Shown here piece after piece: positions 1-5,059 of a stretch of 5,059 nt of DNA. The DNA lies in contig DGDP01000120.1 in assembly GCA_002385485.1 (NCBI GenBank), positions 3,106 to 8,164 on the forward strand, in the 5' to 3' direction. This DNA comes from Acetomicrobium sp. UBA3949. Lineage in GTDB: Bacteria > Synergistota > Synergistia > Synergistales > Acetomicrobiaceae. Position 1 is the stretch's first letter; every line of letters starts with the position of its first letter. The notes under the pieces are model-generated. The model ran no database searches. It saw only the letters and a list, made by a program, of their open reading frames with translations, and had not been told where the DNA came from. The translations under genes were made by a program, and so were the position numbers.

Positions 1-399
1 GACCCCGACCTTTCCGTGCAGGACAGGCTAAACATGATATATGACGAAATTAAAAATCATATCAATACCATTAGGCCCGATGTTTTGGCAATGGAGAGGC
101 TTTTCTTCGGGCAGAACTTGACCACTGCGGAAAACGTTTGGCAGGCCAGGGGTGTCATCTTGTTGTTAGCTGCCCAAGAAAGGCTTCCCATCGTAGAGCC
201 CACTCCATCGCAGGTGAAGATGGCAGTTTGCGGGTACGGAAAGGCCAGTAAATCTCAGGTGCAAGAGATGGTCAAATGTATCTTGTCTTTGGAGTCCGTA
301 CCAAAACCTGACGATGCTGCCGATGCCCTAGCAATAGCCATTGCGGGGTTGTCTCTTTGGAGGATCGAGCGTTTACGGGAATGTCGAAATGAAGGATAG
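1..399 (+). CDS. ruvC: Crossover junction endodeoxyribonuclease RuvC, 3' part (5' end outside window)
   Basis: RuvC is the dimeric Holliday-junction nuclease that makes paired nicks at junctions presented by RuvAB. The frame is open from base 1, so the gene starts upstream; the GTG at 16 is an internal Val codon, not a start. Three of the four family catalytic acids are visible: the Glu in AMERLFF (bases 94-96, equivalent to E. coli E66) and the two Asp of DAADALAIAI (bases 313-315 and 322-324, equivalent to D138 and D141). QARGV and GYGKASKSQVQEMV also match the family. By alignment to E. coli from memory, about 34 residues are missing, including the first catalytic Asp. The stop TAG at 397-399 is 9 bases before ruvA and in the same frame. 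A likely ruvA Shine-Dalgarno site lies in the last codons, suggesting translational coupling. Confidence 0.97.
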   Translation, partial: DPDLSVQDRLNMIYDEIKNHINTIRPDVLAMERLFFGQNLTTAENVWQARGVILLLAAQERLPIVEPTPSQVKMAVCGYGKASKSQVQEMVKCILSLESVPKPDDAADALAIAIAGLSLWRIERLRECRNEG

Positions 400-408
400 T
401 GTGGGGGA

Positions 409-999
409 ATGATAAAGTTCGTCTCCGGAGCGGTCGTAAGCGTGGAGGAAAATATAGTTGTTTTAGATGTATCCGGATTTGGTATGGAGATCATTTGTTC
501 CAGAGAGGCCCTTTCTTTGTGTGAGCTGGGCAAAAAGGTGACATTGCCCACCTATTTGGCTGTGAGCGAAAGCGGCCCTTCTCTTTTCGGCTTTGGTGAC
601 GATTTTGAAAGGGAATTTTTCCTGATGTTGAAAAACGTCAAAGGCATGGGGGCCAGGACGGCAATTTCGATACTGAGGTGGCTCTCTGCTCGAGAACTGA
701 TAGAGATCATAGCAGAGAAAAACCTAGAAAAGCTCGAAAAGGTTCCCGGCGTAGGCCGTAAGACTGCCGAAAGGATCTGTTTCGAGCTAAAAGATAAGAC
801 AAAAAAGCTCTTCACCGGTAAAGAGGGCACATATGAAAGAAGCGATAAACTTATGCTGGTAAGATTGGCTCTAAAGGAGCTTAATTTCAGCGAAGGGGAA
901 ATAGACAAAGCTATCGAGATACTGCAAACAAACGCCAAAATCTATGAGGAATCGGAGGAAATGTTGTTGCAGAAGGCCCTCAAGGTCTTGAGCGAATAG
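409..999 (+). CDS. ruvA: Holliday junction branch-migration protein RuvA
   Basis: RuvA binds the four-way junction as a tetramer, holds it square-planar and loads RuvB rings. The product is 196 residues, a normal family length. Residues 1 to about 62 form the OB-fold domain, ending in LFGF where most RuvA has LYGF. Two helix-hairpin-helix motifs follow: KNVKGMGARTAISIL (about 76-90) and LEKVPGVGRKTAERI (about 109-123). The small RuvB-binding domain III is about 145-196, after a short linker. The ATG at 409 gives the expected MI..(V/L).G start. AAGGA at 392-396 lies 12 bases upstream, while the G-run at 403-407 is almost touching the ATG, so the ribosome site is not ideal and coupling to ruvC translation is plausible. 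In the acidic-pin region the usual REDA is SESG here, keeping only one acid. The gap to ruvB is 19 bases. Confidence 0.97.
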   Translation: MIKFVSGAVVSVEENIVVLDVSGFGMEIICSREALSLCELGKKVTLPTYLAVSESGPSLFGFGDDFEREFFLMLKNVKGMGARTAISILRWLSARELIEIIAEKNLEKLEKVPGVGRKTAERICFELKDKTKKLFTGKEGTYERSDKLMLVRLALKELNFSEGEIDKAIEILQTNAKIYEESEEMLLQKALKVLSE

Positions 1000-1018
1000 C
1001 AGTTCGGAGTGATGCATC

Positions 1019-2056
1019 ATGAAGAAAAATACGGCTAGGTTGATGAGCGAGCAGCCTCTCTCCCTGGAAGAGGACGTATTTATCAGACCACAGAGGTTAT
1101 GTGAGTTTATTGGCCAGGCCAAGGTAATTGGTAAGCTGAGCATGTTCATTAAGGCGGCTAAATCGAGGGATGAACCGCTGGATCATACCCTTTTTTGTGG
1201 TCCGCCAGGTCTTGGCAAGACCACTTTAGCCGGTGTGGTCGCTCGCGAGATGGGGGGAGAACTTAAGACGACAACGGGGCCAGCCATCTCGCGAACGGGA
1301 GATTTGGCTGCTATATTGTCCTCATTGAAAGCCAAAGACGTGCTCTTCATCGATGAAATACACAGGCTTTCCCCACAGGTCGAGGAAGTGCTTTATTCCG
1401 CAATGGAGGATTTCTTTCTGAACATAATTATAGGAAAGGGCCCCATGGCAAGAAGCATTAAGCTCACCTTGCCCAAATTTACGCTGATTGGAGCGACGAC
1501 GAAGCCGACCTTGCTTTCTGCACCCCTCAGAGGGCGTTTTGGCATCATAGAGCAATTGGAGTATTATTCGATAGATGAGCTAGCAGAGATACTTGTAAGA
1601 GGAGCATCGGTGTTGGAGGTGAACCTCGACGAAGAGGCAGCTATCGAGATAGCTAAAAGGTCGAGGGGTACCCCTCGGATAGCTCTTCGTTTGTTAAAGA
1701 GAGTGCGTGATATTGCAGAGGCAAAAAAAGAGAGCAAGGTGACGGTAGCTATTGCCAAAAAGGCCTTGGATTTACTCGGAATCGACGACGACGGCATCGA
1801 TGATCAGGAGAGAAAGCTGTTGGACGTAATTGTAAATCTTTTCGACGGAGGACCCGTGGGGCTATCGACGTTGGCGGCCGCCATGAGCGAGGAAGAAAGG
1901 ACAGTAGAGGAGATTTATGAGCCGTATTTGTTGAGAAATGGCCTGATTGAAAGGACAAGAGGCGGAAGAATGGCCACCAGGAAGGCCTACGAAAGGTTGG
2001 GGATACCCTATCTAAGAGATGGATCGTTGGATGGGGATAATTTAACCCTCTTTTAA
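1019..2056 (+). CDS. ruvB: Holliday junction branch-migration ATPase RuvB
   Basis: RuvB is the AAA+ motor: hexameric rings flank RuvA and pull DNA through the junction using ATP. The product is 345 residues, typical for the family. Visible motifs are Walker A GPPGLGKTT (61-69), Walker B LFIDEIH (109-115), the hairpin region GKGPMARSIKL (139-149), sensor 1 GATT (158-161), the arginine-finger region APLRGRFGI (168-176), and sensor 2 RGTPRIALRLLKRVRD (216-231). A C-terminal winged-helix domain runs from about 262, with RTRGGRMAT (312-320) and AYERLGIPY (323-331). After sensor 1, where GATTRAG is usual, this protein has GATTKPT. The ATG at 1019 follows GGAG (1006-1009) at 9 bases. The N-terminal extension before the conserved RP..L.EFIGQ is of ordinary length. 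It sits directly after ruvA and 26 bases before the DUF2905 gene. Confidence 0.98.
   Translation: MKKNTARLMSEQPLSLEEDVFIRPQRLCEFIGQAKVIGKLSMFIKAAKSRDEPLDHTLFCGPPGLGKTTLAGVVAREMGGELKTTTGPAISRTGDLAAILSSLKAKDVLFIDEIHRLSPQVEEVLYSAMEDFFLNIIIGKGPMARSIKLTLPKFTLIGATTKPTLLSAPLRGRFGIIEQLEYYSIDELAEILVRGASVLEVNLDEEAAIEIAKRSRGTPRIALRLLKRVRDIAEAKKESKVTVAIAKKALDLLGIDDDGIDDQERKLLDVIVNLFDGGPVGLSTLAAAMSEEERTVEEIYEPYLLRNGLIERTRGGRMATRKAYERLGIPYLRDGSLDGDNLTLF
1662..1677. repeat. 16-base perfect palindrome inside ruvB
   Basis: CGAGGGGTACCCCTCG is an exact self-complementary sequence. It encodes S-R-G-T-P-R, the sensor 2 motif of RuvB, in which every residue is conserved, so coding constraint may largely explain it. 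No second copy was noticed in the window. Confidence 0.6.
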
Positions 2057-2082
2057 CCAATTCGAGTGGTGGTGATGTTGGC

Positions 2083-2307
2083 GTGCAGGATGCGGGGAAA
2101 TTATTGATCTTTTCGGGACTAATAATGCTCGTCATTGGTATAGTGCTCTATTTCGTTGGAAAGGAGGGGCTTCCCCTTGGGCATATGCCCGGAGACATAG
2201 TCATCCGCAAGAAAAACATGGTGTTCTTTTTCCCCATAGTCAGTATGTTAATTTTGAGCGTAATCCTGACCGTCGTTGTTAATCTATTGGGCAGGTGGTT
2301 CAGATAA
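2083..2307 (+). CDS. DUF2905-type small membrane protein
   Basis: This 74-residue protein has two predicted membrane helices, about residues 6-25 and 47-70. Between them is a short loop with LPLGHMPGDIVIRKKN, followed by FFFPIVSM. That G-x-x-PGDI-x-I-x-(K/R)-x-N pattern and the F-x-x-P before the second helix match the DUF2905 family as I recall it; its function is unknown. The start is the GTG at 2083. No ATG/GTG/TTG lies upstream in frame after the ruvB end, and GGTGGTGAT (2067-2075) gives a good Shine-Dalgarno site about 7 bases away. It lies between ruvB and the secreted SpoIID/LytB gene, an arrangement I recall from several anaerobic lineages, so a link to the envelope or to its neighbour is possible but only inferred. 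AGGGGCTTCCCCT and GGGCATATGCCC inverted repeats lie inside its coding sequence. Confidence 0.88.
   Translation: MQDAGKLLIFSGLIMLVIGIVLYFVGKEGLPLGHMPGDIVIRKKNMVFFFPIVSMLILSVILTVVVNLLGRWFR
2165..2190. repeat. Two adjacent inverted repeats inside the DUF2905 gene
   Basis: AGGGG-CTT-CCCCT (2165-2177) could form a 5-bp hairpin. It is followed one base later by the perfect 12-base palindrome GGGCATATGCCC (2179-2190). Both lie in the codons of the conserved loop between the two membrane helices. There is no U-tract after them, so they are not an intrinsic terminator. Confidence 0.45.
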
Positions 2308-2328
2308 GATAGGAAGGGAGAGTCGATC

Positions 2329-3732
2329 ATGAAATCTTTTTTTAGAATATTCGTCCTGTCGGTCTTTTTGGTGTTTGCAGTGTGGGGAGCTGGGTATGCG
2401 GCTGAACCTCAAATGTCCGTGGCATTGGCCCAAAATGTTTCTTCGTGCACCATTAAGGCAAGCAGTTTGACCCTTTACGATGCATCGGGAAAGCATGTAA
2501 ACGCAAAGGGTCCTATAGCGGTAAAATCGAGCAGCGGATCAAAGGTCATCGTTGGAGGAAAGACGCTGTCTTTGCCCGTAACGGTTAAATCTAACAAGGG
2601 GTTGCTCTATTTTAATGACAGGCCTTATAGGGGAATTTTAATGTTGATACATAGCAACAATTCGTTTACTGCGGTCAACAAATTATCTATTGATGATTAT
2701 GTTAAGGGAATATTGAAAATGGAAGTCAATCCAAATTGGCCGACAGAAGTCTTAAGAGCGCAGGCTATTACAGCAAGGACCTATGCTTTGGCCGAAAGAG
2801 GAAGACATGGCAATGCCGGCTTTGACCTCTGTAATACCGATCATTGTATCCCCTACAGAGGAGTTAGTGCAGAGGATCCCATATTGACGAAGGCGGTGGA
2901 AAGCACAAAAGGAATGGTGCTTTATTATCAGGGTAAGTTGGCTCTTACCTTTTTTCATTCCGATAGTGGCGGTTATACTTCGGACGTTCAGTCCGTATGG
3001 GGGTCAGATATACCCTATCTCAAGCCCGTCCAAGAGCCTTTCAGCTACCAGTCACCATATTCGTCGTGGTCTTTCAAGATAAGCGGCGAAGAAATCGGCA
3101 AAAGGCTTTCGAGGGCAGGTATAAACGTGGGGACTGTTTACGAGATAAACATTGTCAAGTTAGGGCCCGGCGACAGGGTTGAGTTAATAGAAGTAGTAGG
3201 TTCCAACGGCAGGAAGGCTATAAAATCTCATGATCTCAGGATGGCCTTAGGTGCTAAGGAGCTGAAGAGCACAATATTTACCGTATCGGCTGACGGGACA
3301 TCGACTTTGCCAACAAGAAATATCGCAGAAAGCCAACCCAAAAATGAAAAATCTGCGGGGTCCACGCTTATAACCTTGACTCAAGAGGGTGCATTTACCA
3401 CCGATGAGCTTCTCGACATGCTTCTTCATCCGGAAAAAAAAGAGGAATATCTCCAAAAAGCACTGGCTCGTAAGGGTAAAAGTACAGCTTCGCCGAGACC
3501 TCAGCAGAAAAAGGATCCGAAGTTGCTATGGCCTCAATGGGATTCTCCGGCGGAAGATAGCGCAAAACCAGGAGGTGCAAGAGGTTCCGTCTTCGTCTTT
3601 CAGGGAAGAGGTTGGGGACACGGCGTTGGAATGTCTCAATGGGGAGCTAAGGCTATGGCCGAAAAGGGTTGGACTGCGGAGAAGATAGTTAAGTATTACT
3701 ATCCCGGAACGGAGTTGCGAAGGATTTATTAA
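2329..3732 (+). CDS. SpoIID/LytB domain protein, probable secreted peptidoglycan glycan hydrolase
   Basis: The 467-residue product begins with a signal peptide: a Lys/Arg start, a hydrophobic core at about 4-22, and a likely cut near residue 24 or 25 (AGYAA/EP). The SpoIID domain follows: LSIDDYVKGILKMEVNP (119-135) with E132 aligning with the catalytic Glu of SpoIID (E88 in B. subtilis), then VLRAQAITARTYAL (141-154), the cysteine/histidine motif CNTDHC (168-173), HSDSGGYT (210-217), and the C-terminal FQGRGWGHGVGMSQWGA (424-440). SpoIID enzymes act as lytic transglycosylases on glycan strands stripped of stem peptides, with zinc bound at a C..HC site in the clostridial enzyme. About 100 residues (roughly 320-420) separate LRMALG/STIFTV from the final GRGWGHG block, longer than usual. 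The ATG at 2329 follows GGAAGGGAG at 8 bases. SpoIID-like proteins occur in non-sporulating bacteria, so a sporulation role cannot be claimed. Confidence 0.92.
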   Translation: MKSFFRIFVLSVFLVFAVWGAGYAAEPQMSVALAQNVSSCTIKASSLTLYDASGKHVNAKGPIAVKSSSGSKVIVGGKTLSLPVTVKSNKGLLYFNDRPYRGILMLIHSNNSFTAVNKLSIDDYVKGILKMEVNPNWPTEVLRAQAITARTYALAERGRHGNAGFDLCNTDHCIPYRGVSAEDPILTKAVESTKGMVLYYQGKLALTFFHSDSGGYTSDVQSVWGSDIPYLKPVQEPFSYQSPYSSWSFKISGEEIGKRLSRAGINVGTVYEINIVKLGPGDRVELIEVVGSNGRKAIKSHDLRMALGAKELKSTIFTVSADGTSTLPTRNIAESQPKNEKSAGSTLITLTQEGAFTTDELLDMLLHPEKKEEYLQKALARKGKSTASPRPQQKKDPKLLWPQWDSPAEDSAKPGGARGSVFVFQGRGWGHGVGMSQWGAKAMAEKGWTAEKIVKYYYPGTELRRIY

Positions 3733-3744
3733 TATAAATATATA
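3715..3744 (+). promoter_or_regulatory. Possible weak sigma-70-type promoter before queA
   Basis: TTGCGA (3715-3720) could serve as a -35 box, and TATATT (3739-3744), 18 bases on, as a -10 box within the AT-rich stretch TATAAATATATATT. It would start transcripts about 7 bases past the -10 box, just before the queA Shine-Dalgarno site. The match is modest, and AT-rich sequence gives such hits by chance. Read-through from upstream is the simpler expectation. Confidence 0.2.
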
Positions 3745-3753
3745 TTCGATGGC

Positions 3754-3764
3754 AAGAGGTGATC
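3754..3764 (+). promoter_or_regulatory. Strong Shine-Dalgarno site for queA
   Basis: AAGAGGTGATC closely matches the consensus AAGGAGGTGATC, with one base missing. It lies 36 to 26 bases after the spoIID-like stop. Counted from the last G of GAGG (3759), a start at 3766 is 6 bases away, at 3769 is 9 and at 3772 is 12. It therefore points to a queA start within 3766-3774, far upstream of the first in-frame GTG at 3838, and decides the start call. Confidence 0.75.
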
Positions 3765-3768
3765 TGTC

Positions 3769-4806
3769 ACGATAGAGCTTTACGATGTTTCAGCATATGA
3801 CTATGAGTTACCGCAGGAACTCATCGCCCAAACTCCCGTGAAACCGAGGGATCACTCAAAGCTTATGGTCTTAAATAGGCGCGAAAGATCTCTGGAGCAT
3901 GCCTGTTTTTATGAGATCATTAAATATTTAAAAAGAGGGGATGTATTGGTATTCAACGATACCAAGGTCATCCCCGCTAGGTTTTTGGGCCAAAAGCCTA
4001 CTGGAGCAAAGGTGGAGGTATTGCTCGTAAAGCCCAAGGATTCCGCATGGGAGTATTGGGAAGCGATGGTGCGTCCCGGTAAGCGGTTGAAATCGGGCGA
4101 CGAAGTGGTAATTGACGATGAGGCTTCTATATTGGTGCTTGACAGGCTTTCCGGGGGCATGCGTTTGGTCAGGATTAAAGGAGAGGATACCCCTTACAAT
4201 ATAATCGAAAAAAAGGGGAAAGTCCCCCTGCCCCCATATATAAGGGGCAACGGCAGAGCCTCCAAACATTATCAAACGGTGTACGCTCGTGTCGACGGTT
4301 CTGTTGCTGCACCCACGGCAGGTTTTCACTTTACCGAAGAGCTGTTGGATAAACTGCGTTCCTGCGGGATTGAATTAGCCTATGTAACGTTACACGTCGG
4401 TCCGGGAACCTTTCGCCCTGTAAAGGTAGACGACGTTAGAAAACATGAGATGCATTGCGAGGATTACAATATTTCGTTCGATACAGCAGAAAGGATAAAC
4501 AAAGCAAAAAAGGAAGGCAGGAGAATTATAGCCGTAGGGACTACGGTGGTCAGGTGCTTAGAGTCATCGAGCGATGAAGAGGGTTTCGTCCTTTTCGGTA
4601 AAGGGAGTACCGATCTTTTTATATTCCCAGGCTATAAGTTCAAGGTTGTCGATGGCATGGTCACAAACTTTCATCTTCCCAAAAGCACTTTATTGATGCT
4701 GGTATCTGCCTTTGCCGGATATGATTTTGTAATGGAAGCCTACAAAGTGGCTATAGAAAGAAGATATCGTTTTTATTCCTTTGGTGATGCTATGTTAATA
4801 ATTTAA
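3769..4806 (+). CDS. queA: S-adenosylmethionine:tRNA ribosyltransferase-isomerase QueA
   Basis: QueA moves and isomerises the ribosyl group of S-adenosylmethionine onto 7-aminomethyl-7-deazaguanine in tRNA, giving epoxyqueuosine at wobble position 34 of tRNA-Asp, Asn, His and Tyr. Signatures, numbered from the codon at 3769, are YELPQELIAQTPVKPRDHSK (12-31), FNDTKVIPARF (62-72), LPPYI (about 154-158), VAAPTAGFHF (179-188), VTLHVGPGTF (206-215), HEMHCE (226-231), VGTTVVRCLES (256-266), TNFHLPKSTLLMLVSAFAGY (299-318) and YRFYSFGDAM (333-342). The length is 345 residues, normal for the family. The start is a problem: the frame opens after a TGA at 3760-3762 but has no ATG, GTG or TTG before GTG 3838, which would cut through the conserved N-terminal motif. 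I place the start at ACG 3769; GTC 3766 and ATA 3772 are alternatives. The gap to the next gene is 18 bases. Confidence 0.93.
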   Translation, partial: TIELYDVSAYDYELPQELIAQTPVKPRDHSKLMVLNRRERSLEHACFYEIIKYLKRGDVLVFNDTKVIPARFLGQKPTGAKVEVLLVKPKDSAWEYWEAMVRPGKRLKSGDEVVIDDEASILVLDRLSGGMRLVRIKGEDTPYNIIEKKGKVPLPPYIRGNGRASKHYQTVYARVDGSVAAPTAGFHFTEELLDKLRSCGIELAYVTLHVGPGTFRPVKVDDVRKHEMHCEDYNISFDTAERINKAKKEGRRIIAVGTTVVRCLESSSDEEGFVLFGKGSTDLFIFPGYKFKVVDGMVTNFHLPKSTLLMLVSAFAGYDFVMEAYKVAIERRYRFYSFGDAMLII

Positions 4807-4824
4807 TCTTTAGAGGGGATCTCT

Positions 4825-5059
4825 ATGTGGAGTTGGGCAGTATTCGTACCCCATCCTCCTATAATAATACCCGAAGTTGGCAGGGGAGAAGAGAAGGCCG
4901 CTGCAAAGACATTGGAAGGAATGCAGAGGATCTGCAGCGAGCTGGAAGACGAAAGGCCGGAATCGTTGGTAGTGCTTACGCCCCACCATGTCATGGGTAA
5001 GGGGTTAAGTATCATCTGTGGGGAAAGCATTGCCGGTGATATGGGGATGTTTCGCGCCA
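4825..5059 (+). CDS. LigB/MEMO-like protein, AmmeMemoRadiSam-associated, 5' part (3' end outside window)
   Basis: Seventy-eight codons are present and the frame is open to the window end. The N-terminus WAVFVPHPPIIIPEVGRG (4-21), then LVVLTPHH (48-55), resembles the class III extradiol dioxygenase LigB / MEMO superfamily. H10 and H54 sit where LigB has metal-binding histidines. In anaerobes this exact type of N-terminus (PHPPIIIPE.G.GEE) is, as I recall, found in AmmeMemoRadiSam proteins, where a LigB-like domain can be fused to an AMMECR1 domain and encoded near a radical SAM gene; the pathway is not established. The ATG at 4825 follows GAGGGGA (4813-4819) at 5 bases, a good Shine-Dalgarno site. 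Only the N-terminal part is visible, so a separate MEMO-like protein and a fusion cannot be told apart. Its closeness to queA suggests co-transcription. Confidence 0.75.
   Translation, partial: MWSWAVFVPHPPIIIPEVGRGEEKAAAKTLEGMQRICSELEDERPESLVVLTPHHVMGKGLSIICGESIAGDMGMFRA

Noticed and set aside
16..18. GTG as a true ruvC start
   Set aside because: The frame is open to base 1, and a start here would remove the N-terminal RuvC region including the first catalytic Asp.
255..551. Antisense open frame of 98 codons across the ruvC/ruvA junction
   Set aside because: It lies opposite two well-recognised genes, has no ribosome site of note and a composition unlike a real protein.
1723..1729. A_AAA_AAA slippery heptamer in ruvB
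   Set aside because: It encodes AKKE in a variable helix with no clear downstream structure, and no reason for a shifted product is visible.
1749..2135. Antisense open frame of 128 codons over the ruvB end
   Set aside because: It is Pro/Arg/Ser-rich and overlaps conserved ruvB codons; it reads as a shadow of the sense gene.
3434..3441. Run of eight A in the spoIID-like gene, as a phase-variation tract
   Set aside because: It encodes Lys-Lys in the charged insertion; eight A is common in AT-moderate genes, and the frame is intact.
3389..3688. Sense-strand 99-codon frame overlapping the spoIID-like gene in another frame
   Set aside because: It is Arg/Lys-rich shadow coding; the main frame carries the conserved SpoIID C-terminal motif through this region.
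4215..4247. G/C hairpins as an intrinsic terminator within queA
   Set aside because: No U-tract follows, and the sequence codes for the conserved PLPPYI motif.
3928..4329. Antisense open frame of 133 codons within queA
   Set aside because: It lies fully opposite conserved queA sequence and resembles no protein I recognise.
1..5059. CRISPR array, tRNA, rRNA, insertion sequence or att site
   Set aside because: No direct repeat series, cloverleaf, transposase or flanking repeats were seen; the window is filled by conserved protein genes.

Overview
The window is a tightly packed stretch of bacterial chromosome in which every recognisable gene lies on the + strand. In order it holds: the 3' part of ruvC (1-399), ruvA (409-999), ruvB (1019-2056), a small DUF2905-type two-helix membrane protein (2083-2307), a secreted SpoIID/LytB-type glycan hydrolase (2329-3732), queA (about 3769-4806), and the 5' part of a LigB/MEMO-like gene of the AmmeMemoRadiSam group (4825-5059, running off the end). 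Gaps between genes are 9 to about 36 bases. No convincing intrinsic terminator was seen, so the whole stretch reads as one operon or a run of co-transcribed genes. There is no gene-free stretch over 300 bases.

The cluster combines three known jobs and one obscure one. RuvA, RuvB and RuvC are the Holliday-junction resolvasome: RuvA binds the four-way junction, RuvB is the AAA+ branch-migration motor and RuvC is the endonuclease. QueA makes epoxyqueuosine in the wobble base of queuosine tRNAs. The SpoIID/LytB protein is probably exported and cuts denuded peptidoglycan strands; DUF2905 beside it has no known function. The last gene has the N-terminal PHPP signature of the LigB-like dioxygenase/MEMO superfamily.

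Organism: the order ruvC-ruvA-ruvB-DUF2905-spoIID-queA is, from general knowledge, typical of Clostridia-like Firmicutes and some other anaerobic lineages such as Synergistota. Frequent AGG/AGA arginine and ATA isoleucine codons, purine-rich Shine-Dalgarno sites and moderate GC fit this. A Synergistota or Clostridia-like anaerobe is my best guess, with low certainty. A SpoIID homologue does not prove sporulation, since the family occurs in non-spore-formers.

This is mostly a conserved housekeeping neighbourhood, and I do not see a new defence or mobile system. The points most worth a second look are: (1) queA has no ATG/GTG/TTG start where homology and a strong Shine-Dalgarno site place one, implying an ACG, GTC or ATA start or a sequence error; (2) a roughly 100-residue insertion splits the SpoIID domain; (3) the AmmeMemoRadiSam-type gene follows queA where tgt often sits; (4) a dnaX-like A_AAA_AAG heptamer next to a small G/C hairpin lies inside queA.
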